Below, in pieces: positions 7,571-14,701 of a stretch of 17,160 nucleotides of DNA. Source of the stretch: SOKG01 sp964502665 (GTDB taxonomy: Bacteria; Chloroflexota; Dehalococcoidia; SZUA-161); NCBI GenBank assembly GCA_964502665.1, contig CAZCXP010000042.1:1-17160 (forward strand). The letters are read 5' to 3'. Position 1 is the stretch's first letter, and each line of letters begins with the position of its first letter. Below the pieces are notes generated by a model. The model ran no database searches, was not told where the DNA came from, and saw only the letters and a program-made list of their open reading frames with translations. The translations under genes were made by a program, and so were the position numbers.

Positions 7571-8886
7571 CCCCTGCCCTTTCGCTTGAAGACAAGCTTC
7601 AGCGGGGTGCCGCCGAAGCCGAAAGCGTCGCGAAGCTTGTTCTCCAGGTACCGCTGATAGGAGAAGTGGAGCAGCTTGGGATCGTTGACAAAGAAAACGA
7701 AGGTTGGCGGGTTGACCTCGGCCTGGGTGACGTAGGAGACCTTGAGCTGTCTCCCCCGCACCGAGGGGGGCGAGTGAGCAGCCAGCATGCGACCGACCTC
7801 TTCGTTGAGCAAGGCTGTGGGAAGGCGCTTCTGCCTATCTTGGGAGACCTTCTTCGCCGCCGGCAATACCAGGTCAATACCCTCTACGAACAGGGCTGAA
7901 ACAAACAATATGGGTATCCCGGGAAAGAACTTGAGCCTCTGCAGGATCTCCGTAGTACACGCGGCCGCGTCTATTCCCAGCTCACCAGCAAGGTCCCACT
8001 TATTCACCGCCAGCACCATCCCCTTTAGCGCCTGATGGATATAGCCAGCGATGTGGGCGTCCTGCGCAGTGATCACCTCGGGAGCCTCGGTTACCAGTAG
8101 GGCGACATCAGCCCTTGAGATGGCGCGAAGAGCGCGCATGACGCTGTAGCGTTCGATTCCCCCCTCAACCCGACCGCGGCGGCGAATCCCGGCGGTATCG
8201 ATGAACAAAACGGACTCGCCATCGTACTTGAAGACGGTATCTATGGCGTCACGGGTGGTCCCCGGGGTCTCGCTCACAATCGCCCTCTCCTGGCCGAGGA
8301 TGGCATTGAGCAGCATGGACTTGCCCACGTTGGGGCGGCCCACGATGGCGATCTTCAACATCCCCGGCTCCTCCTCTAGGGGAGTGGGGAGGGGCAACCT
8401 GGCGGCGACCTCATCCATCATGTCTGCCACGCCAGTGCCGTGATACGCGCTGATCGCCATCGGCTCGCCTATGCCCAGCTCGTGGAACTGAAACGCCTGA
8501 TCTCGACGCTGGTCGTTATCCGCCTTATTCACCGCCAGAGTTATCGGCTTCCGCGAGCGCCTGAGCGCCTCAGCGACCTCAGAATCGGGGACAGTCACCC
8601 CATCCAGAACATCCACCATGAAGATGATAGCCTCCGCCTCCTCGATGGCCACTTCAGCCTGATACTTCACCTTTTGCCGCAGGCTGGAGTCCGGCCTGAG
8701 CTCCAGCCCGCCGGTGTCGATCAGGGTTAGCTCGCGATCCCCCCAGGAGATGTCGGCGTAGACCCTGTCGCGGGTGGTGCCGGGAAGGTCCTCGACGATA
8801 GCGAGGCGCTCGCCGACCAGACGGTTGAACAGCGTTGACTTGCCCACGTTCGCCCGGCCGACGATGGCGACGATTGGTCTGGTCAC
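7567..8886 (-). CDS. der: ribosome-assembly GTPase Der (EngA)
   Basis: A 439-residue protein with the defining tandem G domains: first GRANVGKS (10-17), DTGG (57-60), NKAD (120-123); second GRPNVGKS (183-190), DTAG (230-233), NKWD (295-298); then a KH-like C-terminal domain from about 355, ending in FGFGGTPLKLVFKRKG, typical of the family. It acts in 50S subunit maturation. The GTG start has GGGAGAGG 6 nt upstream and overlaps the argF stop by 4 nt (GTGA). Length and motifs are normal. Its position between argF and plsY is not functionally obvious; der-plsY-gpsA adjacency is something I recall in related Chloroflexota. Confidence 0.97.
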   Translation of the reverse strand: MTRPIVAIVGRANVGKSTLFNRLVGERLAIVEDLPGTTRDRVYADISWGDRELTLIDTGGLELRPDSSLRQKVKYQAEVAIEEAEAIIFMVDVLDGVTVPDSEVAEALRRSRKPITLAVNKADNDQRRDQAFQFHELGIGEPMAISAYHGTGVADMMDEVAARLPLPTPLEEEPGMLKIAIVGRPNVGKSMLLNAILGQERAIVSETPGTTRDAIDTVFKYDGESVLFIDTAGIRRRGRVEGGIERYSVMRALRAISRADVALLVTEAPEVITAQDAHIAGYIHQALKGMVLAVNKWDLAGELGIDAAACTTEILQRLKFFPGIPILFVSALFVEGIDLVLPAAKKVSQDRQKRLPTALLNEEVGRMLAAHSPPSVRGRQLKVSYVTQAEVNPPTFVFFVNDPKLLHFSYQRYLENKLRDAFGFGGTPLKLVFKRKGRG

Positions 8887-10007
8887 GACTTACCTCTCCC
8901 CAGTGCGCGGGCGCGCTCATAGGCGGCCAGGGCCTGTTTCCACCGCCCCAGCTTCTCCAGAGCCACGCCTCTGTTATACCATGCCTCGGCATAGTCGGGC
9001 TTCAGCCGCAACGCCTCCTCAAGGCAGTCCAGGGCCTCCTCAAGCCGGTTCTGATTCCCCAGCGCCACGCCCTTGTTGCACCAATCCTCGGCACGGTCGG
9101 GGCTGCGGTGGAGATCCTCCAGGATCGCTTTCTGAACGTGAAGCCTGTTCTCCGCCTGGTCGAAGACCACCGACTGAGGTGAGTCGATGAGCCCCGGAGC
9201 AATCTCCTCATCATGGTGTGCCGGCAGGGGGTGCATCAAAATGGCGTCCTTTGCTGCCAGCGACAGTAGCCCGGCATTGACCTGATAGCCAGCGAAATCC
9301 TTGCGCCGCCCCTCTGCCTCTTCCTCTTGCCCCATGCTCGTCCACACGTCGGTGTAGACCACGTCGGCACCTTCAGCCGCAACCTTAGGCTGCCCAACAC
9401 GGTGGATTCCGCTGCCCTGCGCGAGATCGCGCCCCAGGCCCACAACCTCATCGGAAACCTCATAGCCCCTGGGAGAGGCGACCTTGAAGTTCATTCCCAC
9501 CAGGGCGGAGGCAAGCAGAAGGCTATTGGCCACATTGTTGCCGTCGCCGATGAAGGCGAGAGTCAAGCCCTTTAGTTTAGCCTTCTTCTCGTAGATAGTC
9601 AGAAGATCGGCGAGGGCCTGGCAGGGGTGCTCCTTGTCCGAGAGGGCGTTGATAACTGGTACAGTCGCATGCTCTGCCAGCAACTCCAGGGTGGCGTGAG
9701 AGAAGGTGCGAGCGGCAATAATGTTGACATAACGACTAAGCGTCCGAGCCACGTCCGGGATAGACTCTCTACCCCCCAAGCCGACCTCGCTCTGCGAAAG
9801 ATAGATGGTATGTCCCCCAAGCTGATGCATAGCGACATCGAAGCTCACCCTGGTGCGCAAAGAAGGCTTCTCAAAGACCAAGGCCAAAGTCTGCCCCGCA
9901 AGGCTGGAGCTAATGCCCTGCCGCTTCATCTCGACAGCGCTGTTGATGATGCGCCAGGCATCTTCTGGCGCAAGGTCGCCTATAGAGAGCAGGTCTTTCC
10001 CCTTCAT
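8883..10007 (-). CDS. argF: ornithine carbamoyltransferase with C-terminal TPR pair
   Basis: A 374-residue protein. Residues 1-303 are an ornithine carbamoyltransferase, which joins carbamoyl phosphate and ornithine to give citrulline in arginine synthesis: SLRTR (49-53) and HPCQ (127-130) bind carbamoyl phosphate, DVWTSMGQE (220-228) matches the family's DVWxSMGQE, and AENRLHVQKAIL closes the domain. The ornithine loop, normally HCLP, reads HPLP (259-262), so the conserved Cys is Pro; this resembles aspartate carbamoyltransferase (HPLP) at that point, but DVWTSMGQE argues for OTC. Residues about 304-373 form two tetratricopeptide repeats (AEDWCNKGVALGNQNRLEEA and AEAWYNRGVALEKLGRWKQA), in frame with no stop or frameshift. 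ATG start with AAGGGGGAG upstream. First gene of the leftward cluster, overlapping der by 4 nt. No other arg genes are nearby. Confidence 0.9.
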   Translation of the reverse strand: MKGKDLLSIGDLAPEDAWRIINSAVEMKRQGISSSLAGQTLALVFEKPSLRTRVSFDVAMHQLGGHTIYLSQSEVGLGGRESIPDVARTLSRYVNIIAARTFSHATLELLAEHATVPVINALSDKEHPCQALADLLTIYEKKAKLKGLTLAFIGDGNNVANSLLLASALVGMNFKVASPRGYEVSDEVVGLGRDLAQGSGIHRVGQPKVAAEGADVVYTDVWTSMGQEEEAEGRRKDFAGYQVNAGLLSLAAKDAILMHPLPAHHDEEIAPGLIDSPQSVVFDQAENRLHVQKAILEDLHRSPDRAEDWCNKGVALGNQNRLEEALDCLEEALRLKPDYAEAWYNRGVALEKLGRWKQALAAYERARALGRGKS

Positions 10008-10029
10008 GCTTCTCCCCCTTCACTACCGT

Positions 10030-10051
10030 CTTAACAGGGTTAAGTATAATA
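10030..10051 (-). promoter_or_regulatory. candidate argF promoter -10 overlapped by a 15-bp palindrome
   Basis: On the minus strand, TATTAT (10051-10046) and TATACT (10048-10043) are possible -10 boxes; no convincing -35 precedes them. A perfect inverted repeat CTTAAC-AGG-GTTAAG (10030-10044) overlaps the second -10 and the expected start site, where a repressor would block initiation. It does not resemble the ArgR box I know. Operator function is inference. Confidence 0.35.
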
Positions 10052-10083
10052 CAACGCAGCAGGCTTCGCCACCAGCAGCGGGC

Positions 10084-10113
10084 TTGTTAGGACTTCGTCC
10101 TCAATGATATAAT
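10084..10113 (+). promoter_or_regulatory. folC promoter with perfect extended -10
   Basis: TTGTTA (10084-10089), 18 nt, TATAAT (10108-10113) with TG two bases before it (TGATATAAT, extended -10). The expected start near 10120 leaves only about 10 nt before ATG 10131 and no Shine-Dalgarno, suggesting a nearly leaderless mRNA. A small hairpin AGGAC/GTCCT (10089-10101) lies in the spacer. Confidence 0.6.
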
Positions 10114-10130
10114 AGCCGCAATTTGGTGTG

Positions 10131-11453
10131 ATGAACTACCCCGCAGCCGTTGAGTTTATCCTGGGACGTACCGACTATGAGAGGTGGCCGGGCTACGCCT
10201 ATGCCCACAGGTTCGACCTGAGGCGGATGGATGACCTGCTGCATCGGTTAGGCGACCCCCATCTCAGCGCCAGGTCTGTTCACATCGCCGGCTCCAAGGG
10301 CAAGGGCAGTACCGCAGCCATGATCGCCGCCGCGCTTCGCACCGCGGGTCATAGAACCGGCCTCTACACCTCCCCCCATCTCCTTACCCTCCGCGAACGG
10401 ATTAACGTGGACGGAAAACCGATTCTCAAGCGACAACTGGCGGATGTGGTAGCCAGACTTCGACCGCATGCTGAAGAAATGGACCGTGACCGCACCTATG
10501 GGGAACTTACCACCTTCGAGCTGCTAACCGTCGCCGCTTTCCTTCACTTTCAGCAGGAAGGAGTCGAGTTCCAGGTGCTGGAGACGGGACTGGGGGGGAG
10601 ACTGGACGCCACCAATGTGGTAACTCCTGAGGTCTGCGTGATCACCTCGATAAGCCTTGACCACCGGGAGGTACTGGGCGATACTGTGGCAAAGATCGCC
10701 GCTGAAAAGGCTGGCATTATCAAGCCGGGGATCCCTGTGGTCAGCTCACCACAAGCCGAAGAGGCAGCCGCGGTGATCAGGGAGACCTGCCTCCAAAGAG
10801 GGGCCAGGCTGATCACTGTGGGAAGCGATATCTCCTGGCAGGGAACTAGCTCCAACCTTTCACAGCAATCCCTGGAGGTCAAAGGCATGAGAGGCTTCTA
10901 CCGCCTCAACATACCCCTCCTCGGCGCCTATCAGTTGCAGAACGCTGCCACAGCGGTTGCCACTTTGGAGACTCTGGATGTCCCCAAGGAGAGCATAGAG
11001 GCCGGATTGGCCCGTACCTATTGGCCCGGTCGCCTCCAAATTATCAGACGCAGGCCCATGTTCGTCGTCGATGGCGCCCATAGCAGTTATTCAGCGAGGA
11101 AGCTCAAAGAAGCCCTTGAGCAGCACTTCCACTTTGACCAATTAATACTTATAATAGGGACGTCGGCCGACAAGGATGTGTCTGGGATCGTAGCTGAGCT
11201 TGTGCCGTTGGCCGATAGCGTTATTGTGACACGATCTCGCCACCCCAGGGCTACCATCCCCGAGGCGTTGGCTGGCGAGTTCGCTCGCCAGGGGCTAAGA
11301 GCCGAGGTAGCAGAAGGCGTCGCCCAGGCCGTAACCAAGGCGCAGGCGAAAGCAGGAAAGCGGGACCTTATCTGCGCCACCGGCTCGCTGTTCCTCGTCG
11401 GCGAGGTAATAGAAAACGTTAAGGGCTTGCGGCCAGAGCTCTATCCACAATAA
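10131..11453 (+). CDS. folC: bifunctional folylpolyglutamate synthase/dihydrofolate synthase
   Basis: A 440-residue Mur-ligase-type ATP-dependent amide ligase that adds glutamate to dihydropteroate and folates. Visible marks: P-loop GSKGKGST (54-61), TSPHL (80-84), TTFELLTVAAF, ETGLGGRLDATNVV, the SLDH segment (ISLDHREVLGDT) and EKAGIIKPG for the central domain, and WPGRLQ plus VDGAHSS (about 313-319) for the C-terminal domain. The last motif normally reads DGAHN; here Asn is Ser. ATG 10131 is preferred over GTG 10128, the codon immediately before it in the same frame; the mature difference is one residue. There is no Shine-Dalgarno and the predicted leader is about 10 nt. It ends 41 nt before fabF on the same strand. 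Confidence 0.93.
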   Translation: MNYPAAVEFILGRTDYERWPGYAYAHRFDLRRMDDLLHRLGDPHLSARSVHIAGSKGKGSTAAMIAAALRTAGHRTGLYTSPHLLTLRERINVDGKPILKRQLADVVARLRPHAEEMDRDRTYGELTTFELLTVAAFLHFQQEGVEFQVLETGLGGRLDATNVVTPEVCVITSISLDHREVLGDTVAKIAAEKAGIIKPGIPVVSSPQAEEAAAVIRETCLQRGARLITVGSDISWQGTSSNLSQQSLEVKGMRGFYRLNIPLLGAYQLQNAATAVATLETLDVPKESIEAGLARTYWPGRLQIIRRRPMFVVDGAHSSYSARKLKEALEQHFHFDQLILIIGTSADKDVSGIVAELVPLADSVIVTRSRHPRATIPEALAGEFARQGLRAEVAEGVAQAVTKAQAKAGKRDLICATGSLFLVGEVIENVKGLRPELYPQ

Positions 11454-11494
11454 AGAGGCAGGAAACAGGCGATGCAGCTAACGAGGGGGTTATA

Positions 11495-12892
11495 ATGAGG
11501 CAGCCAAGATCGAGAGCAGGGCAACAAGCACAAGCGGTCACCACAGTGGTTGATAAGCAAATCAACGATCTGCTTGGCAGTATCGCCAAAGAGCAAACGG
11601 GCGAGCCTTCCCCCAAGCCACGCCCAAAGAGAACAGGCAAGGGGAAGAGGGAAAGGCGCCGCGTGGTAGTTACCGGGATGGGAGCGATAACGCCTCTGGG
11701 GCTGACCGTCGATGAATACTGGCAGGCATTGGTCGAGGGCAAGTCGGGCGTCGCCGCCATCACTCTTTGCGACGTTACTGGGCTGACCTGCCAGATAGCG
11801 GGAGAGGTGAAGGGTTTCGATCCCCGCGACTACATGGACTACAAAGAGACGCGAAGGATGGCTCGGTTCAGCCACTTTATCGTCGCCTCCGCCAGGATGG
11901 CCATCGAGGACGCCGGGCTCAACCTTAGCCGCGAGAACGCGGAGCGCATGGGCGTGCTCGTCGGCAATGGCATCGGCGGCTTTCCCGAGGCCGAGGAGGG
12001 ACATCGCGTTGTCCTGGAAAGGGGAGGAATGAGGCTGACCCCCTTTTTCATGCCCATAGTCCTGCCCAACATGGCAGCGGGGCAGATCAGCCTCATCTTC
12101 GGGCTCAAGGGATTCTCCTCCACCATAACCACCGCCTGCGCTGCCGCAACCCAGGCCATCGGTGACGCAGCAGAGGTCATAAGACAGAACAAAGCAGATG
12201 TCATGGTGGCTGGGGGCACCGAGGCAGCGATAGCTTCCACAGGGATAGCCGGCTTCTGCGTCATGAAGGCCTTAACCACCAGGAATGACGAGCCGACCAA
12301 AGCCAGCCGTCCTTTCGACGCCAAGCGAGATGGCTTCGTTCCCTCAGAGGGGGCTGGGGTCCTGATCCTGGAGAGCTTAGAGCACGCCATGCGCCGCGGC
12401 GCTCGAATCTACGCCGAGGTTGCTGGCGTCGGTATCTCCTCAGACGCCTACCATGTGACGGCTCCCGATAGTGATGGCTCCGGGGCTGTCCGGGCAATGC
12501 GTTGGGCTATTGAAGACGCCAACCTCAAACCCAACGAGATCGACTATATCAACGCCCACGGCACCTCAACACTGATCAACGACTCCATCGAGACCCTGGC
12601 AATCAAGAAGCTCTTCGGAGATTACGCCTATCATTTGCCCATAAGCTCCACCAAATCGATGATCGGGCACCTTCTGGGCGCGTCGGGGGTGGTGGAAAGC
12701 ATCGCGTGCATTAAAGCAATCACCGAGGCCATTATCCATCCCACTATAAATTACGAGTACCCCGACCCCGATTGTGACCTGGACTATGTACCCAACGTAG
12801 CCAGACACAAAGATGTCAAAGTGGCTCTATCCAACAGCTTCGGCTTCGGCGGCCAGAACGCCTGCCTGGTTTTCAAGAAATTCGAGGAATAG
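11495..12892 (+). CDS. fabF: beta-ketoacyl-ACP synthase II with 52-residue N-terminal extension
   Basis: A 465-residue condensing enzyme elongating acyl-ACP with malonyl-ACP in fatty acid synthesis. The Cys-His-His triad is at C215 (TTACAAATQAIG), H355 (NAHGTST) and H392 (KSMIGHLLGASG), each about 52 residues later than in E. coli FabF, and GSFGFGG-like NSFGFGGQNACLVF closes the fold. The extra N-terminus (residues 1-52) is basic and low-complexity, with VVDKQINDLLGSIAKEQ then PSPKPRPKRTGKGKRERR directly before RRVVVTGMG. ATG 11495 is supported by GAGGGGG at 11483-11489 with 5-nt spacing. A GTG at 11663 could give a normal-length protein and has a purine-rich stretch before it, so the extension needs protein evidence. 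Follows folC by 41 nt and is probably co-transcribed with it. Confidence 0.93.
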   Translation: MRQPRSRAGQQAQAVTTVVDKQINDLLGSIAKEQTGEPSPKPRPKRTGKGKRERRRVVVTGMGAITPLGLTVDEYWQALVEGKSGVAAITLCDVTGLTCQIAGEVKGFDPRDYMDYKETRRMARFSHFIVASARMAIEDAGLNLSRENAERMGVLVGNGIGGFPEAEEGHRVVLERGGMRLTPFFMPIVLPNMAAGQISLIFGLKGFSSTITTACAAATQAIGDAAEVIRQNKADVMVAGGTEAAIASTGIAGFCVMKALTTRNDEPTKASRPFDAKRDGFVPSEGAGVLILESLEHAMRRGARIYAEVAGVGISSDAYHVTAPDSDGSGAVRAMRWAIEDANLKPNEIDYINAHGTSTLINDSIETLAIKKLFGDYAYHLPISSTKSMIGHLLGASGVVESIACIKAITEAIIHPTINYEYPDPDCDLDYVPNVARHKDVKVALSNSFGFGGQNACLVFKKFEE

Positions 12893-12932
12893 TGTGGAGG
12901 GAGGTAACCGACGGCGCGCACGCGCTCCAAAA

Positions 12933-12946
12933 AGCCCCTTGGGGCT
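12933..12946 (-). terminator. hairpin AGCCCC-TT-GGGGCT with T-run on the minus strand
   Basis: A perfect 6-bp stem; read leftwards it is followed by TTTTT (12932-12928), as in an intrinsic terminator. Read rightwards no T-run follows. It lies 41 nt past the fabF stop and could stop antisense transcripts entering fabF from the dnaA side. Confidence 0.4.
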
Positions 12947-13004
12947 GTGACCAGTCTTCGTGCCACCTTCAGCCTTATCCTATGCTCTGCTGTCCGCCAG
13001 AAGC

Positions 13005-13030
13005 AAAAATAGCCTTTAGGCCAATTTTTT
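13005..13030. terminator. bidirectional terminator-like hairpin between fabF and dnaA
   Basis: AAAAAT (13005-13010), GCC-TTTA-GGC core (13012-13021) and a T6 run ending at 13030. The A-run and T-run can pair to extend the short core, with an internal mismatch, and give U-tracts on both strands. The core stem is only 3-4 bp, so strength is doubtful. It sits 113 nt after the fabF stop and 35 nt before the predicted dnaA promoter, a sensible place for a boundary. The rest of 12893-13060 shows nothing else except a small GCCA/TGGC stem near 13041-13053. Confidence 0.4.
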
Positions 13031-13064
13031 ACTCTCCAAAGCCAAAAAATGGCAACAAAACATC

Positions 13065-13093
13065 TTGACCCCAGCCCACCCTTCTGCTATTCT
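13065..13093 (+). promoter_or_regulatory. predicted dnaA promoter
   Basis: TTGACC (13065-13070, five of six to consensus), a 17-nt spacer, and TATTCT (13088-13093) preceded by TGC (extended -10). This is the best sigma-70-type site between fabF and dnaA. The start would be near 13100, giving a leader of about 250 nt before ATG 13352. Confidence 0.55.
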
Positions 13094-13099
13094 TGTACC

Positions 13100-13351
13100 C
13101 ACGTCCCACAAGCAACCATCATCTTGCTTGCCTTATCCAAAAAGCAATAATCTAGTTCCCCCAACGTTCCCCCCCCAGAAATGCATCTCAGTTGGGAGAT
13201 GCGACACGGGCGAAGTCAGTTCTCCCGTGGGCAGCGTACCTTTCTCCTAATGTTCATGTAGGAACAACCTGAGATTGTTCTTACTTGTGCGCTAAAACAC
13301 CGCTCATCGGTGCTGCGGCTGCTTGATTAAGCTATAGCAACGGGGGATGGC
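13100..13351 (+). promoter_or_regulatory. long hairpin-rich 5' leader of dnaA
   Basis: No gene is convincing here. Four perfect stems occur in order: GCATCTC/GAGATGC (13183-13189/13196-13202), CACGGG/CCCGTG (13205-13210/13224-13229), GAACAA/TTGTTC (13262-13267/13275-13280) and CACCG/CGGTG (13298-13302/13308-13312). TGTTC at 13251-13255 can instead pair with GAACA at 13262-13266, making two mutually exclusive structures. TTATCCAAA at 13133-13141 is one base from a DnaA box and might serve autoregulation. A run of eight C occupies 13169-13176. I do not recognise a known riboswitch or ncRNA family, and no terminator-like T-run follows the stems. Confidence 0.4.
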
Positions 13352-14701
13352 ATGAAGGCGAGATCAGCGGCAGAGGTCTGGCAGGCAGCACTCGAAGAGC
13401 TACAGGGCAAAGTAAGCCCCGCTAACTATCGAACCTGGTTAAGGAATACGGTGGGGTTGGCCCAACGGGATGGGAATTTCATCGTTGGGGTGCCAAGCAG
13501 TTTCGTCACCGAGTCGTTGGAAAAACGGCTGAACCCTTTGATCGAGAAAACCTTAAGCGGCATTACCGGGCGCAGTTTAAAGGTACAGTTTCAGGTCCAT
13601 ATGGGTAGTGAGGACGAACAATTGCGCCCCTCAGCTCCCTCCCCCTGCAGCCAGCAACTCACTCAACGAGCCAGCCCGCCACAGTTCAATCGCAGGTACA
13701 CTTTCGACACATTCTTGGTAGGCACCTGCAATCGCCTGGCACACGCCGCGGGTCAAAGAGTGGCCAATGACCCTGGCGGCAGCTATAATCCTCTATTCAT
13801 TTATAGCGGGGTGGGGCTGGGGAAAACTCACCTCCTGCACGCCATCGGCTGGGTGGCATGCCGATCCTGCCCCCGGGTCATGTATGTAACCACTGAGCAG
13901 TTCACCAACGAGTTCATCAGCGCCATTAAGGAGGGCAGGAGCGAGGACTTTAGGAACAAGTATCGCAGTGTAGATGTCCTGCTCCTCGACGACATACAGT
14001 TCATCGCCGGCAAAGAGCAAACACAAGAAGGTCTTTTTCATACCTTCAACCACCTGCACAACGCAAGTAGACAGATCGTCATTAGCTGTGATCGCCCCCC
14101 GAAGTCGCTGACCCTTCTTGAAGATCGATTGCGCTCCCGCTTCGAGTGGGGACTAATCGTTGATATGCAGCCGCCGGACCTGGAAACCAGGATCGCCCTC
14201 CTCCAGAGGAAGGCAGAGGAGCAGAAGACAGCAGTGCCCCCCGACGTGCTGGACCTAATCGCCCGTCGCGTCCAGAAGAATATCAGAGAGCTTGAGGGAG
14301 CGCTGAACCGCGTCTTGGCCTTCTCCCGACTTATCAAGGAGTCACTGACTCCCGAGCTCGTAACTAAAGCTCTGGCGGAGATAACTACCGATGCCCATAG
14401 ACGCACCCTGAGCCCTACCGTAATTGTGAACGCCGTAACAACCTTTTACGGCCTCCCTTCGGAGACCCTTCAGGGGAAGAGACGCGACAAACCTCTCTCC
14501 ATGGCACGCCAGATGGCGATGTACCTTCTGAGGGAGGAATTGCAGTGCTCCTGGACCCAGATCGGCAAGGAGCTGGGAGGTAGAGACCACAGCACTATCC
14601 TCCACGGATACCAGAAGATTAATAGTGACATCAACACTGATGCTGCCCTGCTCCGCGACCTGCTTGAGATCAGAGAGACGCTCTATAACAAAGCAGCCTA
14701 A
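13352..14701 (+). CDS. dnaA: chromosomal replication initiator protein DnaA
   Basis: A 449-residue initiator with all four domains: domain I (1-82; WQAALEELQGKVSPANYRTWL), a short linker (about 83-112, Ser/Pro/Gln-rich), AAA+ domain III with Walker A SGVGLGKTH (152-160; the usual first Gly is Ser152), Walker B LLLDDIQF (210-217) and LEDRLRSRFEWGL (256-268, with the arginine finger), and DNA-binding domain IV with GGRDHSTILHGYQKI (409-423), the signature that reads DnaA boxes. ATG 13352 has GGGGGA 5 nt upstream. It binds ATP and opens the origin; the predicted origin directly follows its stop. It is transcribed toward that origin. Confidence 0.98.
   Translation: MKARSAAEVWQAALEELQGKVSPANYRTWLRNTVGLAQRDGNFIVGVPSSFVTESLEKRLNPLIEKTLSGITGRSLKVQFQVHMGSEDEQLRPSAPSPCSQQLTQRASPPQFNRRYTFDTFLVGTCNRLAHAAGQRVANDPGGSYNPLFIYSGVGLGKTHLLHAIGWVACRSCPRVMYVTTEQFTNEFISAIKEGRSEDFRNKYRSVDVLLLDDIQFIAGKEQTQEGLFHTFNHLHNASRQIVISCDRPPKSLTLLEDRLRSRFEWGLIVDMQPPDLETRIALLQRKAEEQKTAVPPDVLDLIARRVQKNIRELEGALNRVLAFSRLIKESLTPELVTKALAEITTDAHRRTLSPTVIVNAVTTFYGLPSETLQGKRRDKPLSMARQMAMYLLREELQCSWTQIGKELGGRDHSTILHGYQKINSDINTDAALLRDLLEIRETLYNKAA

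Noticed and set aside
11491..11496. TATAAT overlapping the fabF start as a promoter
   Set aside because: No -35 at the right distance, and transcripts from it would begin after the ATG.
12933..12946. AGCCCC-TT-GGGGCT hairpin as the fabF terminator
   Set aside because: The T-run is on the minus strand only, so it does not fit termination of fabF; kept as a minus-strand candidate.
13169..13176. Run of eight C as an assembly error or phase-variable tract
   Set aside because: It lies in noncoding leader DNA, so no frame is affected, and nothing else supports phase variation.
13065..13250. 61-codon plus-strand frame upstream of dnaA
   Set aside because: It starts on the predicted promoter, has no ribosome site, is Pro/Ser-rich, and overlaps the hairpins of the leader.
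12893..13351. tRNA, SRP RNA or other known ncRNA before dnaA
   Set aside because: No cloverleaf, no SRP domain IV core and no family I recognise; only simple hairpins are visible.
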